Notes: generated by a model from the letters alone, not told the origin. 60,505 nucleotides of DNA from Condylostoma magnum (GCA_920105805.1 CAKKTI010000093.1:1-60505); one strand, 5' to 3'; positions 33,622-44,160 are shown, numbered from the stretch's first letter. Numbers and translations: made by a program.

Positions 33622-35097
33622 ATGGAAAAATCTGGAGCTTAGTAACTTTTATTCAGACTAACAGTTAGATCAGTAACATGAAGTAGAGACTAATACGGCC
33701 TCTATGATTACGACTAAAATAATGCAATAAAAAACACCCTTTAAATAACGAATTCAGGCCTTTTATACAGATTCAGTGATAATGTACATTTCACATTAAA
33801 TTAATTCAAATCAATTCCTCATGAAGACTGATAAAACCTAATAAAGCTCACAAAATGCAACAATAATTACATAGCCTCACTGGCTAATAAGGATCAATAA
33901 GGTTAATTATTACAAAAATCTCAATACGAGAAGGTTTGACTAGTAATAAAACAGCTAAAACCAATAAAAGGTATTAGGGGGTATAGGCTAAGTGAGGGTG
34001 ATGTACTAAGACTAGCTCGTTTAAAGTTCAGAGTGATAGAAATAAATGAAGGATATAACATAAAACCGTCAAAAATTAACTTATTTGATATTCTACTTGG
34101 AAATTAGGAATCAGAGGAAGATGATTATAGTTAGGATGATGAAGAAGTGCCAAGTTTTATGCTTCCTTGCAGAATTTGCCTTTCTGATAAAATTCTTCCA
34201 GATAATCCTTTAATTTCTCCCTGTATATGCGACGGGTCAATGAAATATATACACTTGAAATGCCTGCAGAGATGACTGAGGTCTAAATTAGTATCAAGAT
34301 AATCTGAGCATTGTATAATGTTACAATGAAAGTCATTTGAATGCGAATTATGTAAAAAGATATTTCCTCATAAAATGCTGGTAGATGGAAAAATTGAGTA
34401 GTTAATTGAAATACCTAAACCTCCGTCTCACTATATAATACTAGAAATTTTATGTAAGAATAAAGACTAAAACAAAGGACTACTAATTATAAGCTTCGGG
34501 GAGGAAAAACTACTGAAAATTGGTAGAGCAAATGACACTGATATAAGAATTCCGGATATTTCAGTTTCCAGGTATCATGCTAGTATAGCCATTCAAAATA
34601 AACACTTTTTCTTAAATGACAACAATAGTAAATTTGGAACTCTTGTATAGATTAAAAGAGATATTGTTTTAGATACAAATTATCCCATTACCCTTCAAAC
34701 AGGTAGAAGTTTGCTAACATTTTAACTAAAAAAGAATTGAAGTATAATTCCAGCGTGTTTTAGATCTAATAACAGCTTCTTTGATTTGTAAAATTAAGGG
34801 TAAAATCCTATATATCCTATAAATACTGGAATTCCTTTAAGTGTAGAAGATCCAGCTGAAATTATAAGCTAAGGTAGTTTTACTGTTTCTCATGTCAATT
34901 CTTTTAAGTCCAATAACAATGTTCTGTATAATCCTAGTTAACTTGGGTTAAATAGCTCATATGAAGATGAGGAGGAAGAAGGACTGCATATTCCTGTATT
35001 GGAAGAAGTAGAAGTAGCTAGAATGCCTGAAATAGATCAAATTAATCTAGATACAACATTTCCCAATACCGAAACTGTGCTTGAGTCAGAATATTAG
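33622..35097 (+). CDS. FHA-domain and RING-CH finger protein
   Basis: ATG 33622 (MEKSGAQQLLFRLTV) gives 491 residues to TAG 35095-35097, then TAA. The N-terminal region contains RLSEGDVLRLARLKFRVIEI, typical of ciliate FHA proteins. Residues 180-255 form a RING-CH (MARCH-type) finger: PCRICLS, ISPCICDGSMKYIHLKCLQR, then Trp encoded by TGA (34273-34275), and CELCKKIFP. A full FHA domain follows near 295-365 (KIGRANDTDIRIPDISVSRY, HASI, NDNNSKFGTL), which binds phospho-Thr. So it is probably a phospho-directed E2-recruiting ligase. The acidic C-terminus is disordered. An upstream in-frame ATG at 33418 could add 68 residues. The C..C-H-C..C spacing and the family Trp make TGA=Trp certain here. 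Confidence 0.88.
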
Positions 35098-35572
35098 TAA
35101 TATGTTTATGAATTTCATTGAAACAGATATATTCAAAATATGACATTAAGGAACTAGATCTTATATTAATTGATCTCTCTTTGCTAAATATACCAGTTGC
35201 TTGAATATCTGAGTAATAGAAAAAGCAAATTTTGCAAACCTTTACTTACTCGTAAAGTTTGTGGAAATTCTAGTTTATACTGTTTTTATCCAGTTTCCCT
35301 TAATGCTCTAGAATTGTTTTACGACTGATTTTAAAGCTTTATGTGTTTTTCGTATTTTTTAGAAAACTGTTTTTGATATCTTTATTCGGGAATAGTTTTT
35401 GCAGTTCATTAGGACTTATTTTGCAGTATTAACCGTTGCATTAAGATTTCTTATAGAAAATTCGTTGAACTGTGCAATTTTACTGGTTTTTCTTAACAGT
35501 TCCACTTTTTATCTTCAAAAAGTATCAATTTTATTTATAATCCTGCAATCAATCTACTTAAATCTACTCTAT
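35098..35572. other. Possible 3' exon or intergenic
   Basis: Stretch between two convergent stops. On the minus strand two frames lack TGA for over 100 codons (for example ALRETGQKQYKLEFPQTLRV and INKIDTFWRQKVELLRKTSK). It may be a spliced 3' part of the next gene, but I could not find a convincing intron. Nothing else is seen. Confidence 0.3.
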
Positions 35573-36706
35573 TTATTTTCCTTTTAGAAAAATAGATTCA
35601 ATTTTATGAATAAGATGTTCTGTATATTGCACTATTTCCTGAAATCCTTTACTAGAGCACTCATAAATATCACATTTCTCCTAATCAAATCTGGTAATAA
35701 ATCTACTTGTCAGTGATTCCCTTTAAGGATGATTTTGAATCACTTTCTTAGTTTTTGAGTTAAAATCATTAAAAAACATTTCATATGGTTAAAATTTTTC
35801 TTCATCGAATTGATCTATCTTTCCTTGTATCAGTTTTCCAGCAATAGAAGTTTTATCATCAGGGAACTTTTATATCTTCCTGTAATTTAATATAGTTGAT
35901 TTGATTCTATTTATCTGTTATTTTTTTTACTATAGCCTTATTTTTCTTTATTAGTTCATTAATCTGGACTAAGAAGGACGTCTATCATTTTTATTATCAA
36001 ATCTAGCTTTATTGGAAAATACTAGTATAGAGAATTGATTGTTTTAGTATTTTATTCTCACCTTACATGCTCTTAGTCCTTTACTAATAATAAACTACTA
36101 CAATCATGAATTCTAGCCAACAGCAGGCCAACTTTCAACAAATTCTTCCGAAGTTGTTATTATTCTCTTTCTTTGATCTGTCAAATTAACAATACCAAAA
36201 GGGGGATTTTAGAAAAGCTTGAAATCATAGTATTTATTCTTAAACTACAATTAAACGTTATCTTTGAAATGTTAGTCAATTGTGTACTAATTTACGAATT
36301 TTATCCTCTACTTTTAGTTTTTTATAGCAAAAGTTCCATCTAATCCACAATCGAAGGCTACAGTAGCTGGTATAGGTATATAAAATGACTTATCAATACT
36401 ACAAATTTCTTTTATTACCTCATATGTTTCCAAACCACATGGTATATCACTACTACCTTTAACCATATTACGAGCAAATATTTTTCCTCTAGAAGCAGCT
36501 TGAATAAACAAGGGAAAATTAGTACTTTAAACTTCACTTTTTTTAGAGTAACTGGAAATAGTAGAAGGTGGTCTTCTGTCTATATCAATTTTTTTAAACG
36601 GCCCCCTATATAAACCTTACAACGTCCTTTTTTACTAATTACTAACACTGTTATTCCTCTACATCAACTTAATATTAATCAACTCCATAGTATTCATTTT
36701 TCTCAT
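35573..36706 (-). CDS. Hypothetical basic protein
   Basis: ATG 36706 (MRKMNTMELINIKLMQRN) to TAA 35573-35575, 377 residues with length dividing by three. The segment around residue 80-150 looks folded (FPLFIQAASRGKIFARNMVK, IPCGLETYEVIKEICSIDKS, IPIPATVAFDCGLDGTFAIK), then ITTSEEFVESWPAVGQNSW; the C-terminal half is Lys/Gln rich with helical segments. TGA is Trp in GQNSWLQQF. No family recognised. It starts 12 nt after the CDGSH gene stop on the same strand. Confidence 0.6.
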
Positions 36707-36718
36707 AATTTTACTAAA

Positions 36719-37234
36719 CTAATTGTAGAAATTGTAATAAAGATACCCTACAGAGGCAAAAACACTTAATCCTCCAGCCATTCGAAGCTTTCCGAAATAA
36801 CTTCTAGTGAAATTTTTAGCTAACAACTTATGAGTTCCATTACAGAAGGGAGCATTAGCTGATTATTTGCAGTTGCATAGTTTATAATACCCAGATTAGT
36901 TCACATTAAACATAATTGGTCTATTTCTGGTTAATTGGTAGTGACATTTGTGGTCGCAGAATGGTTCTGAGTGAGATGCGCCGCAAGTGCAGTATGCATA
37001 GATCTTCCCTGCTTCTAAATGAGTGTTAATAGGAATATAGCCAGACCTGTATGGAAGGGTGGGAGGCCTATACTTTCCTTCTTGATAATGAAATTCCTCT
37101 GGAATTTCAACAACCTTTTGAGCTGGGAAATCAGTCACATCAGTTGGCTTAAGCTCTTTTCTAGCTGGAGGGGCCTGAAGAATTTAAGGAGCTTGGACTA
37201 GGGGATCCTCTTTCCAGTTGTAGGAAGATGTCAT
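36719..37234 (-). CDS. Dual CDGSH iron-sulfur protein, membrane-anchored
   Basis: ATG 37234 (MTSSYNWKEDPLVQAP) gives 171 residues to TAG 36719-36721. Two CDGSH-type 2Fe-2S motifs are visible: YCTCGASHSEPFCDHKCH near residue 100 and CNCKQSANAPFCNGTHK near residue 130, each with three Cys and one His as ligands. Two motifs in tandem recall CISD3 rather than CISD1/2. Unlike soluble CISD3, the C-terminus has a hydrophobic stretch (AGGLSVFASVGYLYYNFYN) that could be a membrane anchor. The family works in mitochondria in Fe-S and redox handling; the N-terminus here is not an obvious presequence. Confidence 0.9.
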
Positions 37235-37351
37235 ATTTATGAAAATAATGGAGTAGGTTGTAGGGAATACTAAATTAAGTGTTTTTGTTAGGTTGTCTCT
37301 GTATATTTGTAAATTGCATATTAAGTTTTTAGTTTGAAATCATATTTTAGT

Positions 37352-37876
37352 ATGGCGGATACTTTTATAATAGGCATTGAGATAAAAATAGTCACTGTGG
37401 AGAATTAAGAGTTCCAGGGAAGAATTTATACTTATTATGAGCCATGTAACATGGTTGTACTGTGTAAGGGTAATGAGTAGAGTAGAGATTATGTCTTTAT
37501 TAATATTTAGTGCATAAAGCGGCTGGAAATGATTGATAATAATTCTGAAAGATTAGATGAACAGATACCTAATGTAAATATCAGTAAATTATTGTATGAT
37601 ATGGAGACTAAACTTACTCGTTAAATGTTAGCCAAGTCAGTAAATTAAGACGCAAGTCCTTTAGCTCAAGAAATCTATAAATAAATACAAAAGATGTATG
37701 AGTGTGAGTGATGTGGGGTGGATATCTACTTAAAGGATCTCGATATAACTATAAAAAGTCCTTATGAAGGCAAGAATTGTATTGAAGGTGGAAATAATCA
37801 ATCAGTAGACAGGCTTTAACTTATAGTAAATTATAATCAGATTTCAAGGGTCCGAGAAAGCATGGATATTAGTTAA
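37352..37876 (+). CDS. LSM12: LSM12-like protein
   Basis: ATG 37352 (MADTFIIGIEIKIVTVENQE) gives 174 residues to TAA 37874-37876. The N-terminal LSm fold is seen in VENQEFQGRIYTYYEPCNMV and SRDYVFINIQCIKRL; the C-terminal anticodon-binding-type (AD) domain follows near residues 85-172 (EIYKQIQKMYECEWCGVDIY, LKDLDITIKSPYEGKNC, RVRESMD). TGA is Trp in ECEWCGVDIY. LSM12 proteins act in mRNA and tRNA regulation and bind ataxin-2. The gene is 20 nt upstream of DRG1, both on plus, and may be read into it. Confidence 0.85.
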
Positions 37877-37896
37877 TTTTTTCTTTAATCATAAAA

Positions 37897-38997
37897 ATGA
37901 GTGTCGCCTAGAAAATAGCAGAGATTGAAGCCGAAATGGCCCGAACACAGCGTAACAAGAATACTGAGCATCATATTGGTCTTTTAAAGGCAAAAGTTGC
38001 AAAACTAAAGCGAGAGCTGATAGAAGGAGCTAAGACAAAAGGCCCAGGAGGCGAAGGATTTGATGTAAGTAAATCAGGCGATGCTCGTATAGGTCTAGTA
38101 GGTTTTCCCTCAGTTGGCAAATCAACTCTACTTACAAAACTAACCGGTACTTTTTCTGAATCTGCAGACTACGAATTTACAACACTGACTTGTATTCCGG
38201 GAGTGATTCGTCATAAAGGTGCAAAAATCTAACTCCTAGATCTCCCGGGAATCATCGAAGGAGCCAAGGACGGTAAAGGGCGTGGTCGTCAAGTAATATC
38301 TGTGGCTAAAACCTGTAATTTAATCCTAATAGTACTCGACGCAGTTAAGCCAATGACGGACAAACGTATAATAGAGCGTGAGTTAGAAGGCTTCGGTATA
38401 CGTTTAAACAAGCAGCCTCCCTAATTAACATTCAAGAGGAAGGAAAAAGGAGGTCTCAACATACAGAAAATGGTTCCATGTCCTTAGTTGTCTGATGCTA
38501 CAATCGCGTCTATATGCAGAGAGTATAAATGTCCTAATGCTGATGTGATTATAAGACAATCAGCGACTGCTGATGATTTAATTGATGTTTTGGAGGGAAA
38601 CAGGGCATATATACCATGTGTATACGCGTTGAACAAAATAGACTCTATAACCTTGGAAGAGTTATAAGTGTTGGACAGAGTACCTCATTATGTACCGATT
38701 TGTGCGGCGTTTGAGTGGAATTTAGACGAGCTGATGGAAACTATGTGGGATTATCTGGATCTGATTAGAATTTATACAAAGCCGAAGGGATAAGCACCGG
38801 ATTACAATGAGCCTGTTGTTCTGCCGAGGAGGAGGAGAACTGTTGAAGAGCTGTGCAATAGGCTGCACAAGCAAATCATGAAGTAGTTCTAATATGCACT
38901 GGTGTGGGGATTATCAGCTAAGCATCCTGGACAAAGATTAGGGAAGGACCATGTACTGCAGGATGAGGATGTAGTGCAAATAGTTAAACGTAATTAG
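37897..38997 (+). CDS. DRG1: Developmentally regulated GTP-binding protein 1
   Basis: Ribosome-associated translational GTPase of the OBG/DRG group. ATG 37897 ([18 protein letters not shown]) gives 366 residues to TAG 38995-38997 right after the family C-terminus [10 protein letters not shown]. Motifs: G1 GFPSVGKST near residue 68, G3 [20 protein letters not shown] with the Gln encoded by TAA (38230-38232), G4 ALNKID near 246, C-terminal TGS domain with [19 protein letters not shown] and [20 protein letters not shown]. Similarity to human DRG1 is very high along the length. No intron. It is the cleanest single proof of TAA=Gln within and TAG=stop at the end. Confidence 0.97.
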
Positions 38998-39019
38998 TCA
39001 ATTTAGTTCTTTTATATCT

Positions 39020-39505
39020 ATGTCTATTACCTTGCAGATTATTTCCAGAAGGGAGGATGAGGGAAGGTTGGGAAGAGGTAGGGAGGTTGAAGGGATTATT
39101 AGTTGTAGATTCTGAAGTTTTCCATTCTCGTTTGATTGATATGAGGAGGCAAAGGGGGAGTACAGTGTTGTGAGTCCTTCGTTAGAAATGCTTTATTAGG
39201 TGTCCATAAGACAGGGAGTACTTGATCTTTATAGTGTTGATTATTTACGAAATTATCCTGTCTAAAAATCAAATCGATCCTTACGCATAGTTAATATCTA
39301 GTTATTGTCCAATAATAAAAACTCTTAAGAATGACTTTGAAGTTCTCTGGAAGAAAACTAAACAGAAGGTTATAATACAAGAACAAATGCGAAAAGTGTA
39401 ACAAAAATAGTTATTCCTAATAGCGACACTTTCAAGCCAGAGGAAAAGGGATATGAGTTTGTATTGGATGAATCACTGTCTGTGGAGTTCTATCCACTTA
39501 ATTAA
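39020..39505 (+). CDS. Hypothetical protein overlapping bZIP stop
   Basis: ATG 39020 (MSITLQIISRREDEGRLGRG) opens 161 residues to TAA 39503-39505. The first half has a compact region (RFWSFPFSFDWYEEAKGEYS with two TGA as Trp, VSPSLEMLYQVSIRQGVLDL, VDYLRNYPVQ) and the second half is polar, ending FVLDESLSVEFYPLN. No family recognised. It starts 22 nt after DRG1 and its stop codon overlaps the stop codon of the convergent bZIP gene in a shared TTAA. Confidence 0.65.
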
Positions 39506-40110
39506 CTTTTAAGAAAATCATTTTCCATCCTCAGCGATTCAATTGTCTTCTTCATTTTGTCCACCTTCTTTTTCAAGCTTTAGTTATCAGATTCTAAATT
39601 AATCAGTTTTTATTTTTTCAGCTCTCTGCTTTTCTATGCAGATATACGATTTCTTAGCTTCACCAAAAGTCTCTTTTACTCACATTCAGAAAGATTATCT
39701 TTATTAAGTACTAAATTTTCTTGTTCTATTTTTAGCTTGTTTAGTACTTCAGATTAGTTTTTAGCTTTTGCATTTTATCGCTTTACTATAAATTTAGTTT
39801 TTGAGTCTAAATTCTTTTAAAGAATTTCAGTATTGAAATCTAATGCTTTGCAGTTCTGACATAATGTCTTAGAGCCTAAAATAGGGTAATAGTCTCTTTT
39901 ACGCTTTTGTCGCTTTATAGGCTCATCGATTTCTACGAATTTTTACTTGCAAACTGGACACAAAACTGTAAATTTATCGTCGACTGTCTCAGGTTTAACT
40001 TAATATTCTATTTTTTCCTCGGGAAAACTGATGTTATTATCACAGTTTTATTAAAATTCATCAATAAAGATATCAGTTAGCTAGGGAGATTCCAGGTTAT
40101 AGTTTAACAT
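39502..40110 (-). CDS. bZIP transcription factor with Cys-pair region
   Basis: ATG 40110 (MLNYNLESPQLTDIFIDEFQ) gives 202 residues to TAA 39502-39504. C-terminal basic region LRNRISAQKSRELKKQK has the bZIP signature N-x7-R, followed by a leucine-rich zipper (INLESDNQSLKKKVDKMKKT, ESLRMENDFL). N-terminal to it are two Cys pairs (VLCPVCKQKFV and LCQNCKALD) that could bind zinc. DNA-binding dimer, nuclear, target unknown. It shares a start region with the divergent GTPase-like gene, the two ATGs being 6 nt apart. Confidence 0.85.
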
Positions 40111-40119
40111 TATAAAATG
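40108..40119. promoter_or_regulatory. Bidirectional TATA-like start box
   Basis: CATTATAAAATG contains the minus-strand ATG (bZIP) and the plus-strand ATG (GTPase-like) with only TATAAA between them. It is nearly identical to 33408-33420. Promoter role is inferred from position. Confidence 0.5.
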
Positions 40120-40920
40120 TGGGGCTGGGTTTAAAAAATCAACTTGTTAAAGGAAGTTTTAGGCTTTTTATAGGAAGAAGATATTAATAGTTTTATTTAA
40201 GTATGCAAGAGCTTTAATCATTATGGAAGTCACGATCTTGTATGATGGCCCTTATATCATGAATATTTTCCTTTTATAAGAGTAGTTGGAAGTGAAATAC
40301 ATTCGGGAAAATTGGCTTTCTTTGAATGTAAAAGGATAACTAAAAATAAACCAATTGGGTCTTTTAGGGAATAAATAAGCTTTCCTATTACAGTTTACGG
40401 ACTACTAGGGAAATTATATATTCCTGAACCTTTGAAAGAAATGTATGGGTAATGTTATACACTCATGAGTTGCTTTTCACAGTATTTTCTGTATAATGAG
40501 GAGCTAATAACGTTAGGAGCTGTATGTGTGCCTACTCTGCAGTATTTATAAGGAAGGTAAAATTCGTCTAATGCATTTGTATTCCTTTTTGATACTTAAT
40601 AGGATAATTGAATCGAGTAGTTGGAAGAAGTTGGAAGTTTGATATTGCAATGTTACTTATTAAATACTGTTATCATCATAAATACAACTGCTCAGTAAAG
40701 TTTATAAGGAATTCAAATATTAGAACTATTAAAAGATAAAGGTATTCAGACATTTGAAATTAATGCAGTAGATGAAACAAAGATGAACTAAATTTTCACT
40801 ACAATTATATAAATAAGTATAAGACATAAAGAATTAGTTGAGCAATCATCTGATTAGAGAGTATTTTAATTATATAAAGAATAATCATCTCCCACTCATA
40901 AACGATGCATAATAAGTTGA
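40117..40920 (+). CDS. Divergent small-GTPase-like protein
   Basis: ATG 40117 (MWGWVQKINLLKEVLGFLQE) gives 267 residues to TGA 40918-40920. A P-loop-like IRVVGSEIHSGKLAFFE near residue 55 fits GxxxxSGK with Leu instead of the usual Thr/Ser after Lys. A Ras-like order follows: ITVYGLLGKLYIPE where a G3 strand is expected (no DxxG seen), FVFLFDTQQDNWIEQLEEV, then TVIIINTTAQQSLQGIQILE in place of the NKxD loop and QTFEINAVDETKMNQIFTTI like the G5 helix. It may be a pseudo-GTPase. The N-terminal 40 residues are extra to the Ras fold. Family assignment is by pattern only. Confidence 0.5.
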
Positions 40921-41136
40921 AAATTAATTAGTAAATTAAAGTCAGTTTTTTAAAAGAGAAAAATTCTAAAATAATTAATCATATATAATTTTGGCTAAAT
41001 ATCCTGTATTTAAGCCCATGATTTGATTATTAACCAACCAATGAAAATGGTAAATGTTTACCGACGTATTAAAAGTTAAAACATTAATTCTTCCATAACT
41101 CCAATTTCTATATATTATAATACTGTATTAATGTAA

Positions 41137-41325
41137 CTATTCCTCTAATGTTTTATTCTTGTCATTGTCATCGAATTCGTTTCCTTGTTCACTGGGATAC
41201 TCAATATCAGAACACTCAATAATATTTATAGCATATCCACAGCTGTATTACTAAAACCTATTTATGCTTAAAGGATCAATAGCTTGTAATCTATTTTATC
41301 CAACTATGCTCAGTGCACATCCCAT
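41137..41325 (-). CDS. Small putatively myristoylated protein
   Basis: ATG 41325 (MGCALSIVGQNRLQAIDPLS) gives 62 residues to TAG 41137-41139, with an acidic tail (SDIEYPSEQGNEFDDNDKN). MGCALS fits N-myristoylation plus palmitoylation at Cys3. The frame remains open beyond the TAG (WSYGRINVLTF) and could be longer. Divergent to the next gene with 25 nt between starts. No family recognised. Confidence 0.45.
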
Positions 41326-41350
41326 TTTACTTATATAGTTAATTTTAAAA

Positions 41351-41917
41351 ATGAGTTCTCCAAGATATTTAGCTAATGCAGTTATTAGCAGTGATTAAAT
41401 CCCAACAAGTCATGAAATCACAAGCAAATACCTTAAAATAAAAGATTTTCCCTACTTCTTATGATTCTTTGCCTTTTTCTACTTCGTAGGCTCTTTGATC
41501 CTTTTGATTGAACTAGCCATGGGAAAAGATTAATGATGGAGAATTATGCTTTTCATAGGAATTACTTCGACTGGACTTCTCGTGCTTTACTTAGCCTAGG
41601 TAGAAATACTAGAAATGGATAAAGAAACAGATCTTTTGATTTATTTGTACTATTATTTAGGATGTTTTAGAGTTAGAAAAGAGTTTTCTCTGTTTGAGGT
41701 TATTTCCGTTGGGTTTAATGAGAAATCAGGGTCATCGAGGAAGTATTCAGTATCGATCACTCTTTTAAATGGTGAAGTTTTGAATGTTTTTACCTCAGGA
41801 AATCAGATTTTATCCATAAGGCGATAGCTCCTTATAAGAGGGTTTATTGAAGACTACTATACCCAGAGGCTGTCAAACGACGGGTTTAATAAAGAGCCAT
41901 ATGATTATGATAACTAG
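41351..41917 (+). CDS. Two-helix membrane protein with cytosolic tail
   Basis: ATG 41351 (MSSPRYLANAVISSDQ) gives 188 residues to TAG 41915-41917. Two adjacent membrane helices (FPYFLWFFAFFYFVGSLILL and WRIMLFIGITSTGLLVLYLA) form a hairpin, followed by a soluble beta-rich region (FSLFEVISVGFNEKSGSSRK, YSVSITLLNGEVLNVFTSGN). The layout recalls two-TM proteins with a PH-like domain, but no family is certain. TGA then TGG encode WW in KDQWWRIM. Its stop is one base away from the convergent thioredoxin-like gene stop (TAG A CTA). Confidence 0.65.
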
Positions 41918-41918
41918 A

Positions 41919-42515
41919 CTAATCTAACTTTTCTTTTCTTCTTAGTTTTTTTATTAGATTTATAAGGATAAAGCCTAGTACAGCTAATCCGATATAGACA
42001 CCGTACTTCCTTGTTATTATTTTATAGTATATCAGCGCATCTTAGAATAAGGAAACTTAGCCTATGATGGGATCTCTGTCAAATTGTTTGTATATTTCCT
42101 AGTTTTTCACGTTAATTAAACTTGATTAATCCGTTTTACCTGTGTAGTGATAGCTGTAGCCTTTATAACAATAATTCATAGATGGCAGCATTCGTATACT
42201 AAGTTTTTAAGCTAGATTTGGATTCGCGTTAATGTCTATTTTCCCTACTTTTATATCAATGTTATCCTGGAGAACTTACTTTGCAAAAAACTTTCATTAG
42301 GGTGTCATTATTATACATTTTTAGCATCCTGGGCCATAAGTGTAAATAAACCAATGCTCATCCCTTTTCACTAGTTCATCAAAGTTTTCTTATGTTATTT
42401 CTATTGATATATCATCCTTTATTTAGGAGATCTTCTTCATTCCTTCTTAAAAGCTAGATAAATCAAGTCCAGGGTACTAAGAGTTGATAACTTATAGTAA
42501 AGCAATTGCAAACAT
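41919..42515 (-). CDS. Thioredoxin-like (TMX/PDI-type) membrane protein
   Basis: ATG 42515 starts a signal peptide (MFAIALLQVINS). A thioredoxin-like domain covers residues about 40-130: ENFDELVKRDEHWFIYTYGP, active site CQKC after Gly-Pro-Gly, MTPQWKFFAKQV, IKVGKIDINANPNLAQKLSI, RMLPSMNYC (cis-Pro loop). A C-terminal membrane helix (YGVYIGLAVLGFILINLI) is followed by a KKLRRKEKLD tail, giving 198 residues to TAG 41919-41921. The dilysine-like cytosolic tail fits ER retention. Probably an ER oxidoreductase of type I topology. CQKC is unusual beside the common CGHC/CPAC. Confidence 0.85.
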
Positions 42516-42522
42516 ATTTATG
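42513..42522. promoter_or_regulatory. Divergent ATG pair 4 nt apart
   Basis: CATATTTATG contains both start codons (minus 42515, plus 42520) with only ATTT between. Either start is confirmed by conserved N-termini, so promoters must overlap coding sequence or be this box itself. Confidence 0.45.
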
Positions 42523-43998
42523 CAAAATTATAATAAAGTATTAGATTGTTTGTTAAAGCAACCCTCGGAAAGAAGCTAAAGTGATATATACAGGCTAATG
42601 AAAGCTACTAAAGATGTGAAATTCTTTAAAGAAATCTATAAGATGCCAGATGGGGATAAAATCAACTACTCATGTTGCAAATCTTTAACATTTTCATAAT
42701 ATCTCAAAGGAGATGTTATCTTCAGATTTGGAGATAAAGGATCTGAGTTCTATATTATAATACAAGGGCAAATTGATATTTACATACCGTAATAAGATAC
42801 TGAAAAGTTCAAATAAGCTTAAAAAAGCATAAAACAGAGAGTTTAACCGAAAAATATCTTTATTAATTTAACTCCTGGTATAAATTTATTAAATAAACGC
42901 AGAATTACTAGAAGAAGTACTGCGAATATGAATAAACATCCATTAGCTATGATAAATTTCAGTTAATTGGAAAAAATTCAAGAATCAGATAGTGATGATG
43001 AAGCAAGCGATGAAATTGACGACCTATCATAAATGATTTTAGTAAAGCAACTTAAGCCTGGGAAAGGATTTGGAGAACTTTCTTTAGCTAAAAGTAGAGA
43101 TAGAACTGCAACAGCTGTATGTAGCCAAAATGCCCTTTTAGCAGTTCTTGACTAATAATCTTATAATGAAATACTAGTAGACATACATGCAAAAATTATA
43201 GATGAAAAGGTTGACTTTCTACAATAATTATCGTTTTTCAATAAATGAAGCAGATAATCCCTATAAAGAATCTCATATTACTTTTCCCTTAAATAATTCA
43301 ACAAGGATAATGTTGTATATAGAGAAAATGATCCAATTTGCTATATTTATATTATAAAATCTGGAGAATTTAGTTTTACAAAGAGGCATACTATAACATT
43401 TAACAAAGTACATAGTCAGAGATCAGTTAGGCTTCTCAAACGATAAAATTTTATAAGATAGAAAAATTTAAATGTTTACAGTAAAACAGCATTAGAGATT
43501 TTTGGGTAAGAAGAAATCTTTGATTAAAAGAATAAAAGATATTTCACTTGTAAATGTGCTTCAATTAAAGGGGAAGTTTACTGCATTTCTGAGAAAAATT
43601 TTAACAAAAGAATAGGAAGTTAAGAAACAATCGATATAATAGGAGAAATAAATAATACAAGAGGACAGTGAAATAAAGAAAGATACTAACAGCTTAAAAA
43701 AATAGAAGAGCTTAAAGATAGACTATCATACTCCCCTCCAAATCCTAAAGGTTATTTTAAAAGAGTAAATCATATGAGCAGTTAAAGTAAATATAGAACT
43801 CCTGTTAAACTTAGGAAGCTTATAACTCTAAAATTTTCGCGTTCTAAATCACCCTACATTTAATAGAATAAACCACTGTTTTAGACGGAGGTTAGTACAA
43901 ACTAAAATAGCTACAAAGATATCAGCTATACTAGCTAACATAAATAATTACCACATACAGTTAATCGATACAAAAGTGCTCCAAAACTAATCTGGTAG
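42520..43998 (+). CDS. Tandem cyclic-nucleotide-binding domain protein
   Basis: ATG 42520 (MQNYNKVLDCLLKQPSERSQ) has the usual ciliate cNMP-protein N-terminus. Domain 1 (residues about 55-220): LKGDVIFRFGDKGSEFYIII, an acidic insert, then FGELSLAKSRDRTATAVC with the phosphate-binding Arg present. Domain 2 from about 245: FFNKWSRQSLQRISYYFSLK, NVVYRENDPICYIYIIKSGE. The C-terminal third is basic and Ser-rich. 492 residues to TAG 43996-43998. No kinase or channel part is present, so it could be a regulatory-subunit-like or Epac-like sensor. Many such proteins exist in ciliates; partner unknown. Confidence 0.85.
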
Positions 43999-44160
43999 AA
44001 TTTATAGCATTAAATAGTGTAAAATTAATTACTATATAATCAAGATAAGTTGTTAATATGTAAACAGTGTTCTATTAGTCGTAAATGTAAATTAAGTGCA
44101 TCATATCTTATTCAATAAGCATTTATAGCTACTGTATAAGAGGAAACTCATATAATAAAA

